Shown here: piece by piece, positions 9,373 through 19,027 of the stretch
How the letters are laid out: each line of letters begins with the position of its first letter
Numbering within the stretch: position 1 is the stretch's first letter
Source: Alphaproteobacteria bacterium
Lineage (GTDB): Bacteria; Pseudomonadota; Alphaproteobacteria; Acetobacterales; Acetobacteraceae
DNA length: 64,000 nt
NCBI GenBank assembly: GCA_026400845.1
Contig: JAPLOH010000110.1
Coordinates: 1 to 64,000 of the forward strand
Direction: 5' to 3'
Notes under the pieces: model-generated
Told to the model about the DNA's origin: nothing
The model's database searches: none
What the model saw: only the letters and a program-made list of their open reading frames with translations
Program-made: the position numbers and the translations under genes

Positions 9373-10551
9373 ATGTGGCTGCGCGCGACCAGGATCGATC
9401 GCTACGTGTTGCGCCAGCTCCTGGCCGGGCTGCTCGCCGTCACGTTCGGGCTGGCGGCACTGATCTGGCTCACCCAGTCGCTGCGTTTCGTCGAGCTGGT
9501 GGTGAACCGTGGGCTGTCCTTCGGGGTGTTTCTGCAGCTCACCTCGCTGCTGCTGCCGAATTTCGTCGCCATCATCCTGCCGATCGCCTGCTTCGTGGTG
9601 ACGCTGTTCGTTTACCACCGGCTTGCCGGCGATCGCGAATTGACGGTGATGCGCGGTGCCGGCCTGTCGCAATGGGCGGTCGCGCGCCCGGCGCTCGCCA
9701 TGGCGGTGGGGGCGATGGTGTGCCTCTATGCGCTCAACCTCGCGGTGGTGCCGGCCTCCTCGGCGGCGTTCCGCGAATTCCAGTTCGAGATCCGCAATCG
9801 CGTGGTGGCCTTCCTGTTGCAGGAGGGGGTGTTCACCTCGGTCTCGGAGAACCTCACCGTCTATGTGCGGGCGCGGGACCGCGACGGCACGTTGCGCGGC
9901 CTCCTGATCGATGATGCCCGCAACCCCGCCAGCCACGCCACCATCCTCGCCGAAAGCGGCCGGCTCATCATGGACAGCGGCGCGCCGCGGGTACTCCTGG
10001 TGAACGGCAGCCGGGAGGAGCTTGATCATCGCACCGGCCGGTTGAACGTGCTGAGTTTCGCCGAGAACACCGTGGAGCTGGCCGATACCGACCGCAGCGG
10101 CGAGCAGCGCTTCCGCGACCCCTCGGAGATGACGATCGCCGAATTGTTCAACCCCAACCCCGCGATCGTCCCGGCGCGGGATTTCGGCAAGCTGCGCATG
10201 GAGGCGCACCGGCGGCTGGCGAGCCCGTTCTCCGCGGCCGGCTACACGTTGATCGCCCTCGCCGCGGTGCTGACCGGGGCCTTTCGCCGCCATGGCAGCT
10301 TGTTGCGGCCCTTCGCGAGCATTCTGCTGATCGTGGCGCTGGTGGCCGGCGGGCTGGCGGTCGCCAATCTGGCGGCCAAGCAAAACGCGCTGCTGCCCCT
10401 GGTCTGGCTGCATGCGTTGGTGCCCGGCGTGCTGGCGGCCTGGGCGCTGCTGGCGCCGCAGTTCGGCGCGCTGCCGGCCGGGCTCATGACGCGCCGTCCG
10501 CCGCCGGGTGGTTTCGCGCCAGGCCGGCTGCCGCCGGCCGGGGCAAGGTAG
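9373..10551 (+). CDS. lptF: LPS export ABC transporter permease LptF
   Basis: YjgP/YjgQ permease features; followed by lptG and lptD. Confidence 0.92.
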   Translation: MWLRATRIDRYVLRQLLAGLLAVTFGLAALIWLTQSLRFVELVVNRGLSFGVFLQLTSLLLPNFVAIILPIACFVVTLFVYHRLAGDRELTVMRGAGLSQWAVARPALAMAVGAMVCLYALNLAVVPASSAAFREFQFEIRNRVVAFLLQEGVFTSVSENLTVYVRARDRDGTLRGLLIDDARNPASHATILAESGRLIMDSGAPRVLLVNGSREELDHRTGRLNVLSFAENTVELADTDRSGEQRFRDPSEMTIAELFNPNPAIVPARDFGKLRMEAHRRLASPFSAAGYTLIALAAVLTGAFRRHGSLLRPFASILLIVALVAGGLAVANLAAKQNALLPLVWLHALVPGVLAAWALLAPQFGALPAGLMTRRPPPGGFAPGRLPPAGAR

Positions 10552-10555
10552 GCCG

Positions 10556-11668
10556 GTGCGCTTCGCGACAACCCTCTCGCTCTACATCGCCCGCGTCTTC
10601 ACGCTCTCGGTGCTTGGGATGTTGGCGGCGCTGAGCTTCGTGGTCGGGCTGTTCGATTTCATCGAACTGCTGCGCCGCGCGGCGACCAAGCCGGATGCGA
10701 CGCTCGCCATCGTCGCCGAGATCGGCGGGCTGCGGCTGCCGTGGATCGCCATGCATATCCTGCCCTTCGCGGTGCTGCTCGGCGGCATCATGGCGTTCTG
10801 GCGGCTGACCCGCTCGTCGGAGCTGATCGTGGCGCGCGCCGCCGGGGTGTCGGCCTGGCAGTTTCTCGCCGCGCCGGTGCTGGCGGCGATCGCTCTCGGC
10901 GCTTTCGCCACCGCGGCGATCAGCCCGCTCTCGGCCAGCATGCGCGGCCGCGCCGAGGTGCTGGAGACGCGCTACCTCAAGACCGGCGGTGGGCCGATGG
11001 CGCTGAACGGCGGTGCGCTGTGGCTGCGCCAGTCCGACCGCCAGCTTGATCCGCTGGGGGTGGCGATACTGCATGCCGCAGGGGTGGCGCTGCGCGACGG
11101 GGCGTTGACGGCGCAGGCGGTCAGCGTTTTCCGGCTCGACCAGCGCGATCAGCTGATCCAGCGCATCGAGGCCACCGGCGCGCGGCTCGAGGGTGACGCC
11201 TGGGTGCTCGACAATGCGCGCCGGGTGACGCCGAACCATCTGCCGGAGCCGGCGCAGTCGATCCGCCTGCCGACGGAGATGACGGTCGATCGGGTGCAGG
11301 AGAGCTTCGCCGCGCCGGACACCTTCTCGGTCTGGGCGCTGCCGCCCTTCATCGCCCTGCTGGAGCATTCCGGCTTCTCGGCGATCCGCCACCGGCTGCA
11401 ATTCCAGAGCCTGCTTGCCCTGCCGCTGCTGGCCGGCACGATGGCGCTGGTGGCCGCCGGGTTCTCGATGCGCCCGGCCCGGCGCGGCGGCGTGGCGCGG
11501 ATGATCGGCAGCGGGGTGGCGGCCGGCTTCGCGCTGTTCGTGGTCACCAAGATCGCCGAGGAATTCGGCCAGTCCGGCGCGCTGCCCGCGGTGCTGGCGG
11601 CCTGGGCGCCGGCGGCGGCGGGGCTGCTGCTGTCGGTGTCGCTCCTGCTCCATCTGGAGGATGGCTGA
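10556..11668 (+). CDS. lptG: LPS export ABC transporter permease LptG
   Basis: Second YjgP/YjgQ permease; GTG start in frame; synteny. Confidence 0.9.
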   Translation: MRFATTLSLYIARVFTLSVLGMLAALSFVVGLFDFIELLRRAATKPDATLAIVAEIGGLRLPWIAMHILPFAVLLGGIMAFWRLTRSSELIVARAAGVSAWQFLAAPVLAAIALGAFATAAISPLSASMRGRAEVLETRYLKTGGGPMALNGGALWLRQSDRQLDPLGVAILHAAGVALRDGALTAQAVSVFRLDQRDQLIQRIEATGARLEGDAWVLDNARRVTPNHLPEPAQSIRLPTEMTVDRVQESFAAPDTFSVWALPPFIALLEHSGFSAIRHRLQFQSLLALPLLAGTMALVAAGFSMRPARRGGVARMIGSGVAAGFALFVVTKIAEEFGQSGALPAVLAAWAPAAAGLLLSVSLLLHLEDG

Positions 11669-11670
11669 GC

Positions 11671-13878
11671 ATGAAGGCGCCGTTGCGGATACTGCTCGCG
11701 ACTTGCCTGGCGCTGCTCGGCGTGGCGGTGACGGGTATCGAGCGCCCGGGCGCCCAGCCGCGCCCGCCGGGCGGCCCGTCGGCGCCGATCCGCCAGGACC
11801 AGCCGACATTCTACCAGGCCGATCAGGCCGAATATGACCGTGATCGCGGCATCGCCATCCTGCGCGGCCATGTCGAGCTGTGGCAGGACCCGCGGATGTT
11901 GCTGGCCGACATGGTGACCTACGACCGCAACACCGGCGTTGCCACCGCCAAGGGCAATGTCGTGCTGCTGGAGCCCGATGGCCAGACGGTGTTCGCCGAT
12001 GAGGCGGAATTGTCGGAAGGCATGAAGCAAGGCGTGCTCGCCGGTATGCGGGCGCTGCTCCCCGAGAACGGCCGCCTCGCCGCCAGCGGAGCGCGGCGGA
12101 TCGACGGGCGGATCAACGAATTGTCCCGCGTCGTCTACTCCACCTGCGACCTCTGCAAGGACGACCCGACCAAGCCGCCGCTGTGGCAGATCCGCGCCGC
12201 CGAAGCGGTGCAGGACACCGACAACAAGATGATCGAATACCGTGATGTCGTGGTCGACATGTTCGGCTTCCCGGTCATCTGGCTGCCCTACCTCACCCAC
12301 CCCGACCCCTCGCAGAAGCGGGCGAGCGGGCTGCTGACGCCGAATTTCGGCCTCTCCAAACACCTCGGCGCCTTCTTCGGGCAACCCTACTACTGGGTGA
12401 TCGACGCGCAGTCGGACGCCACCATCACGCCGCTGGTGGCAACCAGGAACGGCCCCGCCGTCGTGATCGACTATCGCCGCCGCTTCAACGACGGGATGGT
12501 CTCGATCAACGCCGGGATTGCCCAGTTCGGCGGCGAGCCGGGCGCCCATGTCATCGCCAAGGGGAAGTTCGCGATCGACGAGGTCTGGCGCTGGGGGTTC
12601 GATGTGCAGCGCACCACCAGCCTCAACTATATGCGCGACTTCCGGATCGCCGGCGCCCAGACCGTGCTCACCAGCCAGGCCTATCTCGAAGGCTTTGGCC
12701 AGGGCGCCTGGACGCGGATCGACACCCGCGCCTACCAGGCACTGTCGAGCCCGGTGCGCGCGGAAAAACTGCCCTATGTTCTGCCGCGCTATGAATACAG
12801 CTTCGTAAGCGCGCCCGGCTGGCTCGGCGGGCGGGTATCGGTGGATGCCGGCGCGTTCAACATCTTCCGCTACTCCGGCACCAACACCCAGCGCGCCAGC
12901 CTCGCGATGGCCTGGGACGGCAGCGCCATCGGCCGGCTCGGCGATGTCTGGAGTGCCCGCGTGCAGGTGGAGAGCGCGACTTACTACGCCCATCAGTATG
13001 ACCAGCAGCCGAATTTCGGACCCAACGGCACCGTCAATGCGGCGCAGGCGATGCCGACCGCCGCCGTGCGCCTCAATCTCCCGTTTGCCCGCAACAGCGG
13101 CAGCTGGGGCACACAGATACTGGAGCCGATCGCCCAGGCGGTCGTCGCGCCGCGCGGCAGCACCTACCGGGGCACGCTGATCCCCAACGAGGACAGCCTC
13201 GATCAGGACTTCACCGACGCCAACCTGTTCTCGCTCAACCGCTTCCCCGGCATCGACCGCATGGAGGGTGGGGTGCGCTTCAACGTGGCACTGCACGCCG
13301 CCTGGTACCTGCCGGCCGGCGGCACCATCGACGCGCTGGTCGGCCAGAGTTTTCGCGCCCGGCCGGACCGCAGCTTCCTCGCCGAGTCCGGCCTCGAGAA
13401 GACCGCGAGCGACATCGTCAGCCATCTCTCCTACACGCCGAACAAATGGTTCGACATCACCACCCGCCAGCGCTTCGACAACAAGAGCATGAAAATCCGC
13501 TTCGCCGAAGCGCTCGCCGGCTATGGCCCGGAATGGGCGCGGTTCTCCACCGGCTACACCTATTCGGTGACTAACCCGTTCTATTATTTCGATACTGCCG
13601 GCGGCTCGGCGCTGGCCACCAAGCCGCGCAACGAACTGGTCGCCGGAGTGGCCACCACCGCCGGCCCCTACCGGCTGCACACCAGCGCAAGGCGAGATCT
13701 GCAACTCAACAAGATGGTGTCCCTCGCCGCCGGCGGCAGCTACGAGGACGAGTGCTTCATCTTCGACTTGAGCTTGCAGCGGCGCTATACCTCCATCAAC
13801 AACGACCGCGGTGCGAGTACCGTCCTATTCGAGATCACCTTCAAGACGATCGGCCAGTTCGGCTTCCACGCGCTGTGA
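11671..13878 (+). CDS. lptD: LPS-assembly protein LptD
   Basis: OstA-like N-terminus (ILRGHVELWQDPRMLLADMVTYDRNTGVATAKGNVVL) and beta-barrel C-terminus. Confidence 0.93.
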   Translation: MKAPLRILLATCLALLGVAVTGIERPGAQPRPPGGPSAPIRQDQPTFYQADQAEYDRDRGIAILRGHVELWQDPRMLLADMVTYDRNTGVATAKGNVVLLEPDGQTVFADEAELSEGMKQGVLAGMRALLPENGRLAASGARRIDGRINELSRVVYSTCDLCKDDPTKPPLWQIRAAEAVQDTDNKMIEYRDVVVDMFGFPVIWLPYLTHPDPSQKRASGLLTPNFGLSKHLGAFFGQPYYWVIDAQSDATITPLVATRNGPAVVIDYRRRFNDGMVSINAGIAQFGGEPGAHVIAKGKFAIDEVWRWGFDVQRTTSLNYMRDFRIAGAQTVLTSQAYLEGFGQGAWTRIDTRAYQALSSPVRAEKLPYVLPRYEYSFVSAPGWLGGRVSVDAGAFNIFRYSGTNTQRASLAMAWDGSAIGRLGDVWSARVQVESATYYAHQYDQQPNFGPNGTVNAAQAMPTAAVRLNLPFARNSGSWGTQILEPIAQAVVAPRGSTYRGTLIPNEDSLDQDFTDANLFSLNRFPGIDRMEGGVRFNVALHAAWYLPAGGTIDALVGQSFRARPDRSFLAESGLEKTASDIVSHLSYTPNKWFDITTRQRFDNKSMKIRFAEALAGYGPEWARFSTGYTYSVTNPFYYFDTAGGSALATKPRNELVAGVATTAGPYRLHTSARRDLQLNKMVSLAAGGSYEDECFIFDLSLQRRYTSINNDRGASTVLFEITFKTIGQFGFHAL

Positions 13879-13909
13879 CGACCGGCCATACCGGAGTGAA
13901 TCCCCAGAG

Positions 13910-15232
13910 ATGACGACGCCTTTCCGCATTCCGACCTGGGCCCGGCCCGCGCTGCTGGCGCTCGGCCTCGCCGTGGCATTCATGCCGGCGGCCGGCATCG
14001 CCCAGCCAGCCATCAAGCCGACCGCCAGCCCCGATGCCGCGCGCATCGTCGCCATCGTCAACGGCGAGGTGATCGCGCAGGGCGACGTGGACAACCGCCG
14101 CCGCCTGTTCGCGCTCTCCGCCGGCATGGGCGCAGCACCCGAGGTACTGTCCCGGCTGACCGGGCAGGTGACCAACCAGCTTGTCGACGAGCGGCTCAAG
14201 CTGCGCGAGATGCAGCGGCGCCAGGTCGTGGTGCCCGATGTCGCGATCGCCGAAGCGATCCGCAATCTCGAAAACCGCAACGGCATGCCGGAGGGCGCCA
14301 TGCGCAAGCGCCTCGGCGCCGACGGGGTGGCGATGCGCACGCTGATCGACCAGATCCGCGTGCAAATCGGCTGGGGACAGGTGCTGCGCCTGGCGATGGG
14401 CACCCAGTTGACGGTTTCCGAAGCCGATCTTGTGCAGCGCGAAAACAGCATCAAGGCGCTGGTCGGGCAGATGGAGTTCCGCATCGGCGAAATCCTCGTC
14501 GCCTACCCGAGCCCGGAAAAGACCGAGGACGCCCGCCGCTTTGCCGAAACCATCATCCAGCAACTGCGCGCCGGCGCCCCCTTCCCGGTGGTCGCCGCCC
14601 AGTTCAGCCAGAGCCAGAGTGCACTGCAAGGCGGCGACGCCGGCTGGGTGCAGGGTATCGAACTCGATCCCGCGGTTCTGCGGGTCGCCGGCGAGATGCC
14701 CGAGGGTGCGGTCAGCAACCCCATTCCGGTGCCGGGCGGCCTCTCGATCGTGACGCTGCGCGGCAAACGCCAGATCGGCCGCGATCAGGCGACGATGATG
14801 ACGCTGCGCCAGGTGTTCTACAAATTCGCCACCCCGCTGCTGCAGGAAAATCCCACCGACGCGCAGCGCCAGCTGATCGAGCGGGCGCGGCAGATCGGCA
14901 CCAACGCGAAATCCTGCTCCGATATGGAGGCCGCGGCCAAGGCGGCCGGTGATGAGAAGGGCGGCGACCCCGGCGAGGTCCGGCTGGAAGGGGTCCAGGT
15001 TCCCGCCCTGCGCCAGCTCATGGGCAGCCAGCCCGTCGGCAAGGGAACCCAGCCGCTGATCGCCGACGACGGCGTCGCAGTGATGATGATCTGCTCGCGC
15101 GAGGTCAAGACGCTCGAACTGCCCAATCGGCGCGAGTTGGCGGACCGCATCCTCGGCGAGCGCGCGGAGCTTGCGGCCCGCCAGATGATCCGGGACCTTC
15201 AGCGGCGGGCGGTGATTGAATATCGCAACTGA
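13910..15232 (+). CDS. surA: SurA-type periplasmic peptidylprolyl isomerase/chaperone
   Basis: Signal peptide, SurA_N (IVAIVNGEVIAQGDVDNRRRLFALS), parvulin domain, lptD-surA-rsmA order. Confidence 0.9.
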   Translation: MTTPFRIPTWARPALLALGLAVAFMPAAGIAQPAIKPTASPDAARIVAIVNGEVIAQGDVDNRRRLFALSAGMGAAPEVLSRLTGQVTNQLVDERLKLREMQRRQVVVPDVAIAEAIRNLENRNGMPEGAMRKRLGADGVAMRTLIDQIRVQIGWGQVLRLAMGTQLTVSEADLVQRENSIKALVGQMEFRIGEILVAYPSPEKTEDARRFAETIIQQLRAGAPFPVVAAQFSQSQSALQGGDAGWVQGIELDPAVLRVAGEMPEGAVSNPIPVPGGLSIVTLRGKRQIGRDQATMMTLRQVFYKFATPLLQENPTDAQRQLIERARQIGTNAKSCSDMEAAAKAAGDEKGGDPGEVRLEGVQVPALRQLMGSQPVGKGTQPLIADDGVAVMMICSREVKTLELPNRRELADRILGERAELAARQMIRDLQRRAVIEYRN

Positions 15233-16061
15233 CGCCGTCGCTCTGCCGCCGCTGCGCGATGTCATCGCGCGGCACGGCCTCGATGCGCGGCGCTCGCTCG
15301 GCCAGCATTTCCTGCTCGATGCCAATCTGATCGGGCGCATCGTTCGCCAGGCCGGCGATCTCGCGGGGCGCCATGTCGTCGAGGTCGGCCCGGGCCCCGG
15401 CGGGCTCACCCGCGGGTTGCTGGCAAGCGACGCGGCCGAAGTGGTGGCGGTCGAAATCGACCAGCGCGCGGTTGGCGCCGTCAGCGAGCTGGCGCTGTCG
15501 GCCGGCGGGCGGTTGCGGGTGATCGAGGCCGATGCGCTGAAATCGGATCTCACGGCGCTGGTACCCGCGCCCCGCCAGATCATCGCCAACCTGCCGTACA
15601 ACATCGGCTCGCCTTTGCTCGTCGGCTGGCTGCGCCAGGCCGCGCAATGGGAGCGCTTCACCCTGATGTTCCAGGAGGAGGTTGCCGAGCGCATCTGCGC
15701 CGCGCCGGGCAGCGACGCCTATGGACGGTTGTCGGTTCTCGCACAGTGGATCTGCACCGCGGAGCTGCGACTGCGCATCCCGGCCGCCGCCTTCGTGCCG
15801 CCGCCCAAGGTGGTCTCCGCCGTCGTCACCCTCACTCCCCGGCCGGCGCAACCCACCGCTGCCGCCTTCGCCATCATGGAGCGGGTGACCGCCGCCGCTT
15901 TCGGCCAGCGTCGCAAAATGCTGCGCGGGGCACTGAAATCGATCGGCGGCGAGAGACTGCTGGACGCCGCGGCCATCGACGGCGTCCGCCGCGCCGAGAC
16001 CTTGTCGATCGCCGAATTCGTCCGGCTCACCGAGGCGCTGATGTCCATCGAGGCCGCATGA
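15216..16061 (+). CDS. rsmA: 16S rRNA (adenine1518-N6/1519-N6)-dimethyltransferase
   Basis: SLGQHFLLDANLIGRIV, VEVGPGPGGLT, IIANLPYNIGSPLL. Confidence 0.95.
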   Translation: MNIATDAVALPPLRDVIARHGLDARRSLGQHFLLDANLIGRIVRQAGDLAGRHVVEVGPGPGGLTRGLLASDAAEVVAVEIDQRAVGAVSELALSAGGRLRVIEADALKSDLTALVPAPRQIIANLPYNIGSPLLVGWLRQAAQWERFTLMFQEEVAERICAAPGSDAYGRLSVLAQWICTAELRLRIPAAAFVPPPKVVSAVVTLTPRPAQPTAAAFAIMERVTAAAFGQRRKMLRGALKSIGGERLLDAAAIDGVRRAETLSIAEFVRLTEALMSIEAA

Positions 16062-16828
16062 TTTCCACCTTCATCCCCCGTGCGGCCCTCGTCACCGGCG
16101 CAGGCAAGCGCATCGGCCGCGCCATCGCCATCGCACTCGCCGAATCCGGTTTCGCGGTGGCTGTGCATTGCCGCGACAGCGTGGCCGAAGCCGAGCTCAC
16201 CGCGGCGGACATCCGCGCCCATGGCGTCGCCGCCTGCGTGTTGCGGGCCGATCTTGCCGAGGAAACCCAGGTAGACCAGCTGATCCCCTCCGCCACCGCG
16301 GCGCTCGGCCCGATCGGCGTGCTGGTGAACAGCGCCTCGACCTTCGAGCGCGACGAATGGCACGACGCCACTCGCGAATCGTGGGATCGCCACATCGAGC
16401 CCAATCTCCGCGCCCCTTTCGTGCTCACCCAGGCGCTTGCCCGACAGCTTCCGCCGCCCGCCGAGGGGGTGGTGGTGAACCTGCTGGACGAACGGGTATG
16501 GTCTCTGACGCCGCATTTCATGAGCTACACGATTTCCAAGGCCGCGTTGTGGGCGCTGACCCAGACGATGGCCCTCGCCCTTGCGCCGCGTATCCGCGTG
16601 GTCGGCATCGGCCCCGGACCCACCATCCCCTCGCCGCGCCAGAGCGACGCCCAGTTCGCCCGCCAGGCCGCCTCCGTCCCGCTCGGACACGGATCATGCC
16701 CCGAGGAGGTTGCCCGCGCCGTGCTGATGCTGCTCGAATTGCGCTCGATGACCGGCCAGATGATCGCGCTCGACGGCGGGCAGCATCTGCAATGGTCGCC
16801 CGCCGCCGGCCCGGCGATCGAGGAATGA
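16058..16828 (+). CDS. SDR oxidoreductase, pteridine/dihydromonapterin reductase-like
   Basis: ALVTGAGKRIGRAIAIALAE, MSYTISKAALWALTQTMALALAPRIRVVGIGPGPT; adjacent to folB. Confidence 0.85.
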   Translation: MISTFIPRAALVTGAGKRIGRAIAIALAESGFAVAVHCRDSVAEAELTAADIRAHGVAACVLRADLAEETQVDQLIPSATAALGPIGVLVNSASTFERDEWHDATRESWDRHIEPNLRAPFVLTQALARQLPPPAEGVVVNLLDERVWSLTPHFMSYTISKAALWALTQTMALALAPRIRVVGIGPGPTIPSPRQSDAQFARQAASVPLGHGSCPEEVARAVLMLLELRSMTGQMIALDGGQHLQWSPAAGPAIEE

Positions 16829-17235
16829 GCATCGCCAGCGCCGGGCGGCGGATACGTCATGTGTTCTTGCGGGACCTCGAGCTGGCCGCGCGGATCGGGG
16901 TCTATGCCTCCGAGCATGGCCGCACCCAGCGGATCCGGGTCAATGTCGATCTCGGCGCCGAGGAAACGGGCGAGGACGGGGTGGATGATCTCGATCGGGT
17001 GGTGGACTACAGCGTGATCGTGGACCGCTTGCGCGCCCTCGTTGCGGCCGGGCATGTGCGGCTGGTGGAGACTTTGGCCGAGCGGATCGCCGCCGTCTGC
17101 CTCGAAGACCCGCGCATTCTGAGTGCCCGCATCCGGGTGGAGAAGCTTGACATCTACCCCGATGCCAGCAGCGTCGGCGTCGAGATCGAACGGGTGCGTG
17201 CAGTGGATTGTCCACTTGGCGCGGTTCCCCCTTGA
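16825..17235 (+). CDS. folB: dihydroneopterin aldolase
   Basis: HVFLRDLELAARIGVYASEHGRTQRIRVNVDL ... YSVIVDRLRALV...VETLAERIA. Confidence 0.92.
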   Translation: MSIASAGRRIRHVFLRDLELAARIGVYASEHGRTQRIRVNVDLGAEETGEDGVDDLDRVVDYSVIVDRLRALVAAGHVRLVETLAERIAAVCLEDPRILSARIRVEKLDIYPDASSVGVEIERVRAVDCPLGAVPP

Positions 17236-17451
17236 GTTACAGTGACATGGCGGCCTTTCTTGAGCCTGTTACTGGTTTGTCACATTGAAATTAAGCAAAA
17301 TCAATGCATTAGAGATTTTGCGCAAATTCCGGGCAGCCTCGTGAAGCGCAGGTATTCCGCCATGTTCACCAAGCTGAACCGGCGTTCTGCACAGAGTTAT
17401 CCACCGGAATCGTGGATGAAATCGCCGGACGCTGCGGAGAGATGAGGCAGG

Positions 17452-19017
17452 ATGACCCGAGCCACCCAACGCGTGATGAACCTCGCCCATTTCCTGCGCC
17501 AGGCCGCAAGGCGGCTGCCCGACGGCATCGGCTTCGTCCACGGCGAGGCCAGCTGGACGTGGCGGCAAATGGAGACCCGCTGCCAGGCGCTGGCCGGAAT
17601 TCTCGCCGCGCACGGGGTCGTCAAGGGGGACCGTGTGCTGGTGCAGTCGAAGAACTGCCTGGCGATGTTCGAGTCGATGTTCGCCTGCTTCCGCCTCGGC
17701 GCGGTATGGGTGCCGACCAATTTCCGTCAGACCCCAAGCGAGGTCGCCTATCTCGCCGCGGCCAGCGGCGCGGTGGCGATGCTCTGCCACCCCGATTTCC
17801 CCGCCCACCCGCAAGCCGCGCAGGACGCCGCCCCGGCGCTGCGCCACCTGTTGTGGATCGGTGATGACGCCTACGAGGCGGCGCTCGCCACCTGCACTGC
17901 GCCGTTTGCGGCGCTCGCCGATGTCGAGCATGACGACCCCTGCTGGTTTTTCTTCACCTCCGGCACCACCGGCCGCCCCAAGGCCGCCGTGCTCACCCAT
18001 GGCCAGATGGGCTTCGTCGTCACCAACCACCTCGCCGACCTCATGCCCGGGACCAGCCAGGACGACGCCTCACTGGTGGTGGCCCCCCTCTCCCACGGCG
18101 CCGGCATTCACCAACTCGTTCAGGTCGCTCGCGCGGTAAAGACGGTGCTGCCGGGGGGCGAGCGCTTCGACCCCGCCGAGGCCTGGGCGATGGTTGAGCG
18201 CTGGCGGGTGACCAACATGTTCACCGTGCCGACCATCCTCAAACTGCTGGTGGAGCACCCGGCGGTGGATCAGCACGACCATTCCTCGCTCCGCCACGTC
18301 ATCTACGCCGGCGCCCCGATGTACCGCGCCGACCAGAAGGCGGCGTTGGCGAAGCTCGGGCCGGTGCTGGTGCAGTATTTCGGCCTCGGCGAGGTGACCG
18401 GCAACATCACCGTGCTGCCCCCCGCGCTTCACCGCCTCGAGGACGGGCCGGAGGCGCGCATCGGCACCTGCGGCATCGAGCGCACGGCGATGCAGGTCTC
18501 GATCCAGGACGACGGCGGCGCCGAGGTGGCGCCGGGCGTCACCGGCGAAATCTGCGTCTGCGGCCCGGCCGTCTTTGCCGGCTACCACGACAACCCCGAG
18601 GCCAACGCCCGCGCCTTCCGCGACGGCTGGTTCCGCACCGGTGATCTCGGCCACATGGACGCGGAGGGATTCCTCTACATCACCGGCCGGGCGTCGGACA
18701 TGTACATCTCCGGCGGCTCCAACATCTATCCCCGCGAGATCGAGGAGAAAGCGCTGGACCACCCCGCGATCGCCGAAATTGCCGTGCTCGGCATGGCGGA
18801 CCCGACCTGGGGCGAAGTCGGCGTCGCGGTTTGCGTGGCGCGCGGGGCAATCACCGAGGCGGACCTGATCGCCTTCCTTGCCGAACGCATCGCCCGCTAC
18901 AAACTGCCACGTCGGGTGGTGTTCTGGGACGAACTGCCGAAATCGGCCTACGGCAAGGTGCCGAAAAAGCTGATCCGAGAAGAACTCGTGGCGCGCGGCG
19001 ACTGGGCCGCGAGCTGA
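17452..19017 (+). CDS. acyl-CoA synthetase (AMP-binding)
   Basis: FFTSGTTGRPKAAVLTH, DGWFRTGDLGHMDAEGFLYITGRASDMYISGGSNIYPREIE. Confidence 0.93.
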   Translation: MTRATQRVMNLAHFLRQAARRLPDGIGFVHGEASWTWRQMETRCQALAGILAAHGVVKGDRVLVQSKNCLAMFESMFACFRLGAVWVPTNFRQTPSEVAYLAAASGAVAMLCHPDFPAHPQAAQDAAPALRHLLWIGDDAYEAALATCTAPFAALADVEHDDPCWFFFTSGTTGRPKAAVLTHGQMGFVVTNHLADLMPGTSQDDASLVVAPLSHGAGIHQLVQVARAVKTVLPGGERFDPAEAWAMVERWRVTNMFTVPTILKLLVEHPAVDQHDHSSLRHVIYAGAPMYRADQKAALAKLGPVLVQYFGLGEVTGNITVLPPALHRLEDGPEARIGTCGIERTAMQVSIQDDGGAEVAPGVTGEICVCGPAVFAGYHDNPEANARAFRDGWFRTGDLGHMDAEGFLYITGRASDMYISGGSNIYPREIEEKALDHPAIAEIAVLGMADPTWGEVGVAVCVARGAITEADLIAFLAERIARYKLPRRVVFWDELPKSAYGKVPKKLIREELVARGDWAAS

Positions 19018-19027
19018 GCGGTCGGGC

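Noticed and set aside
11149-13704. 851-aa minus-strand ORF
   Set aside because: Antisense to lptG/lptD; His/Gly/Ala/Arg-rich translation typical of GC-rich shadow ORFs
17397-17405. DnaA-box-like TTATCCACC
   Set aside because: Single imperfect box with no cluster or origin-associated genes
17242-17445. 67-aa ORF in the A/T-rich gap before the acyl-CoA synthetase
   Set aside because: No recognisable motif; more likely a promoter/5' UTR region
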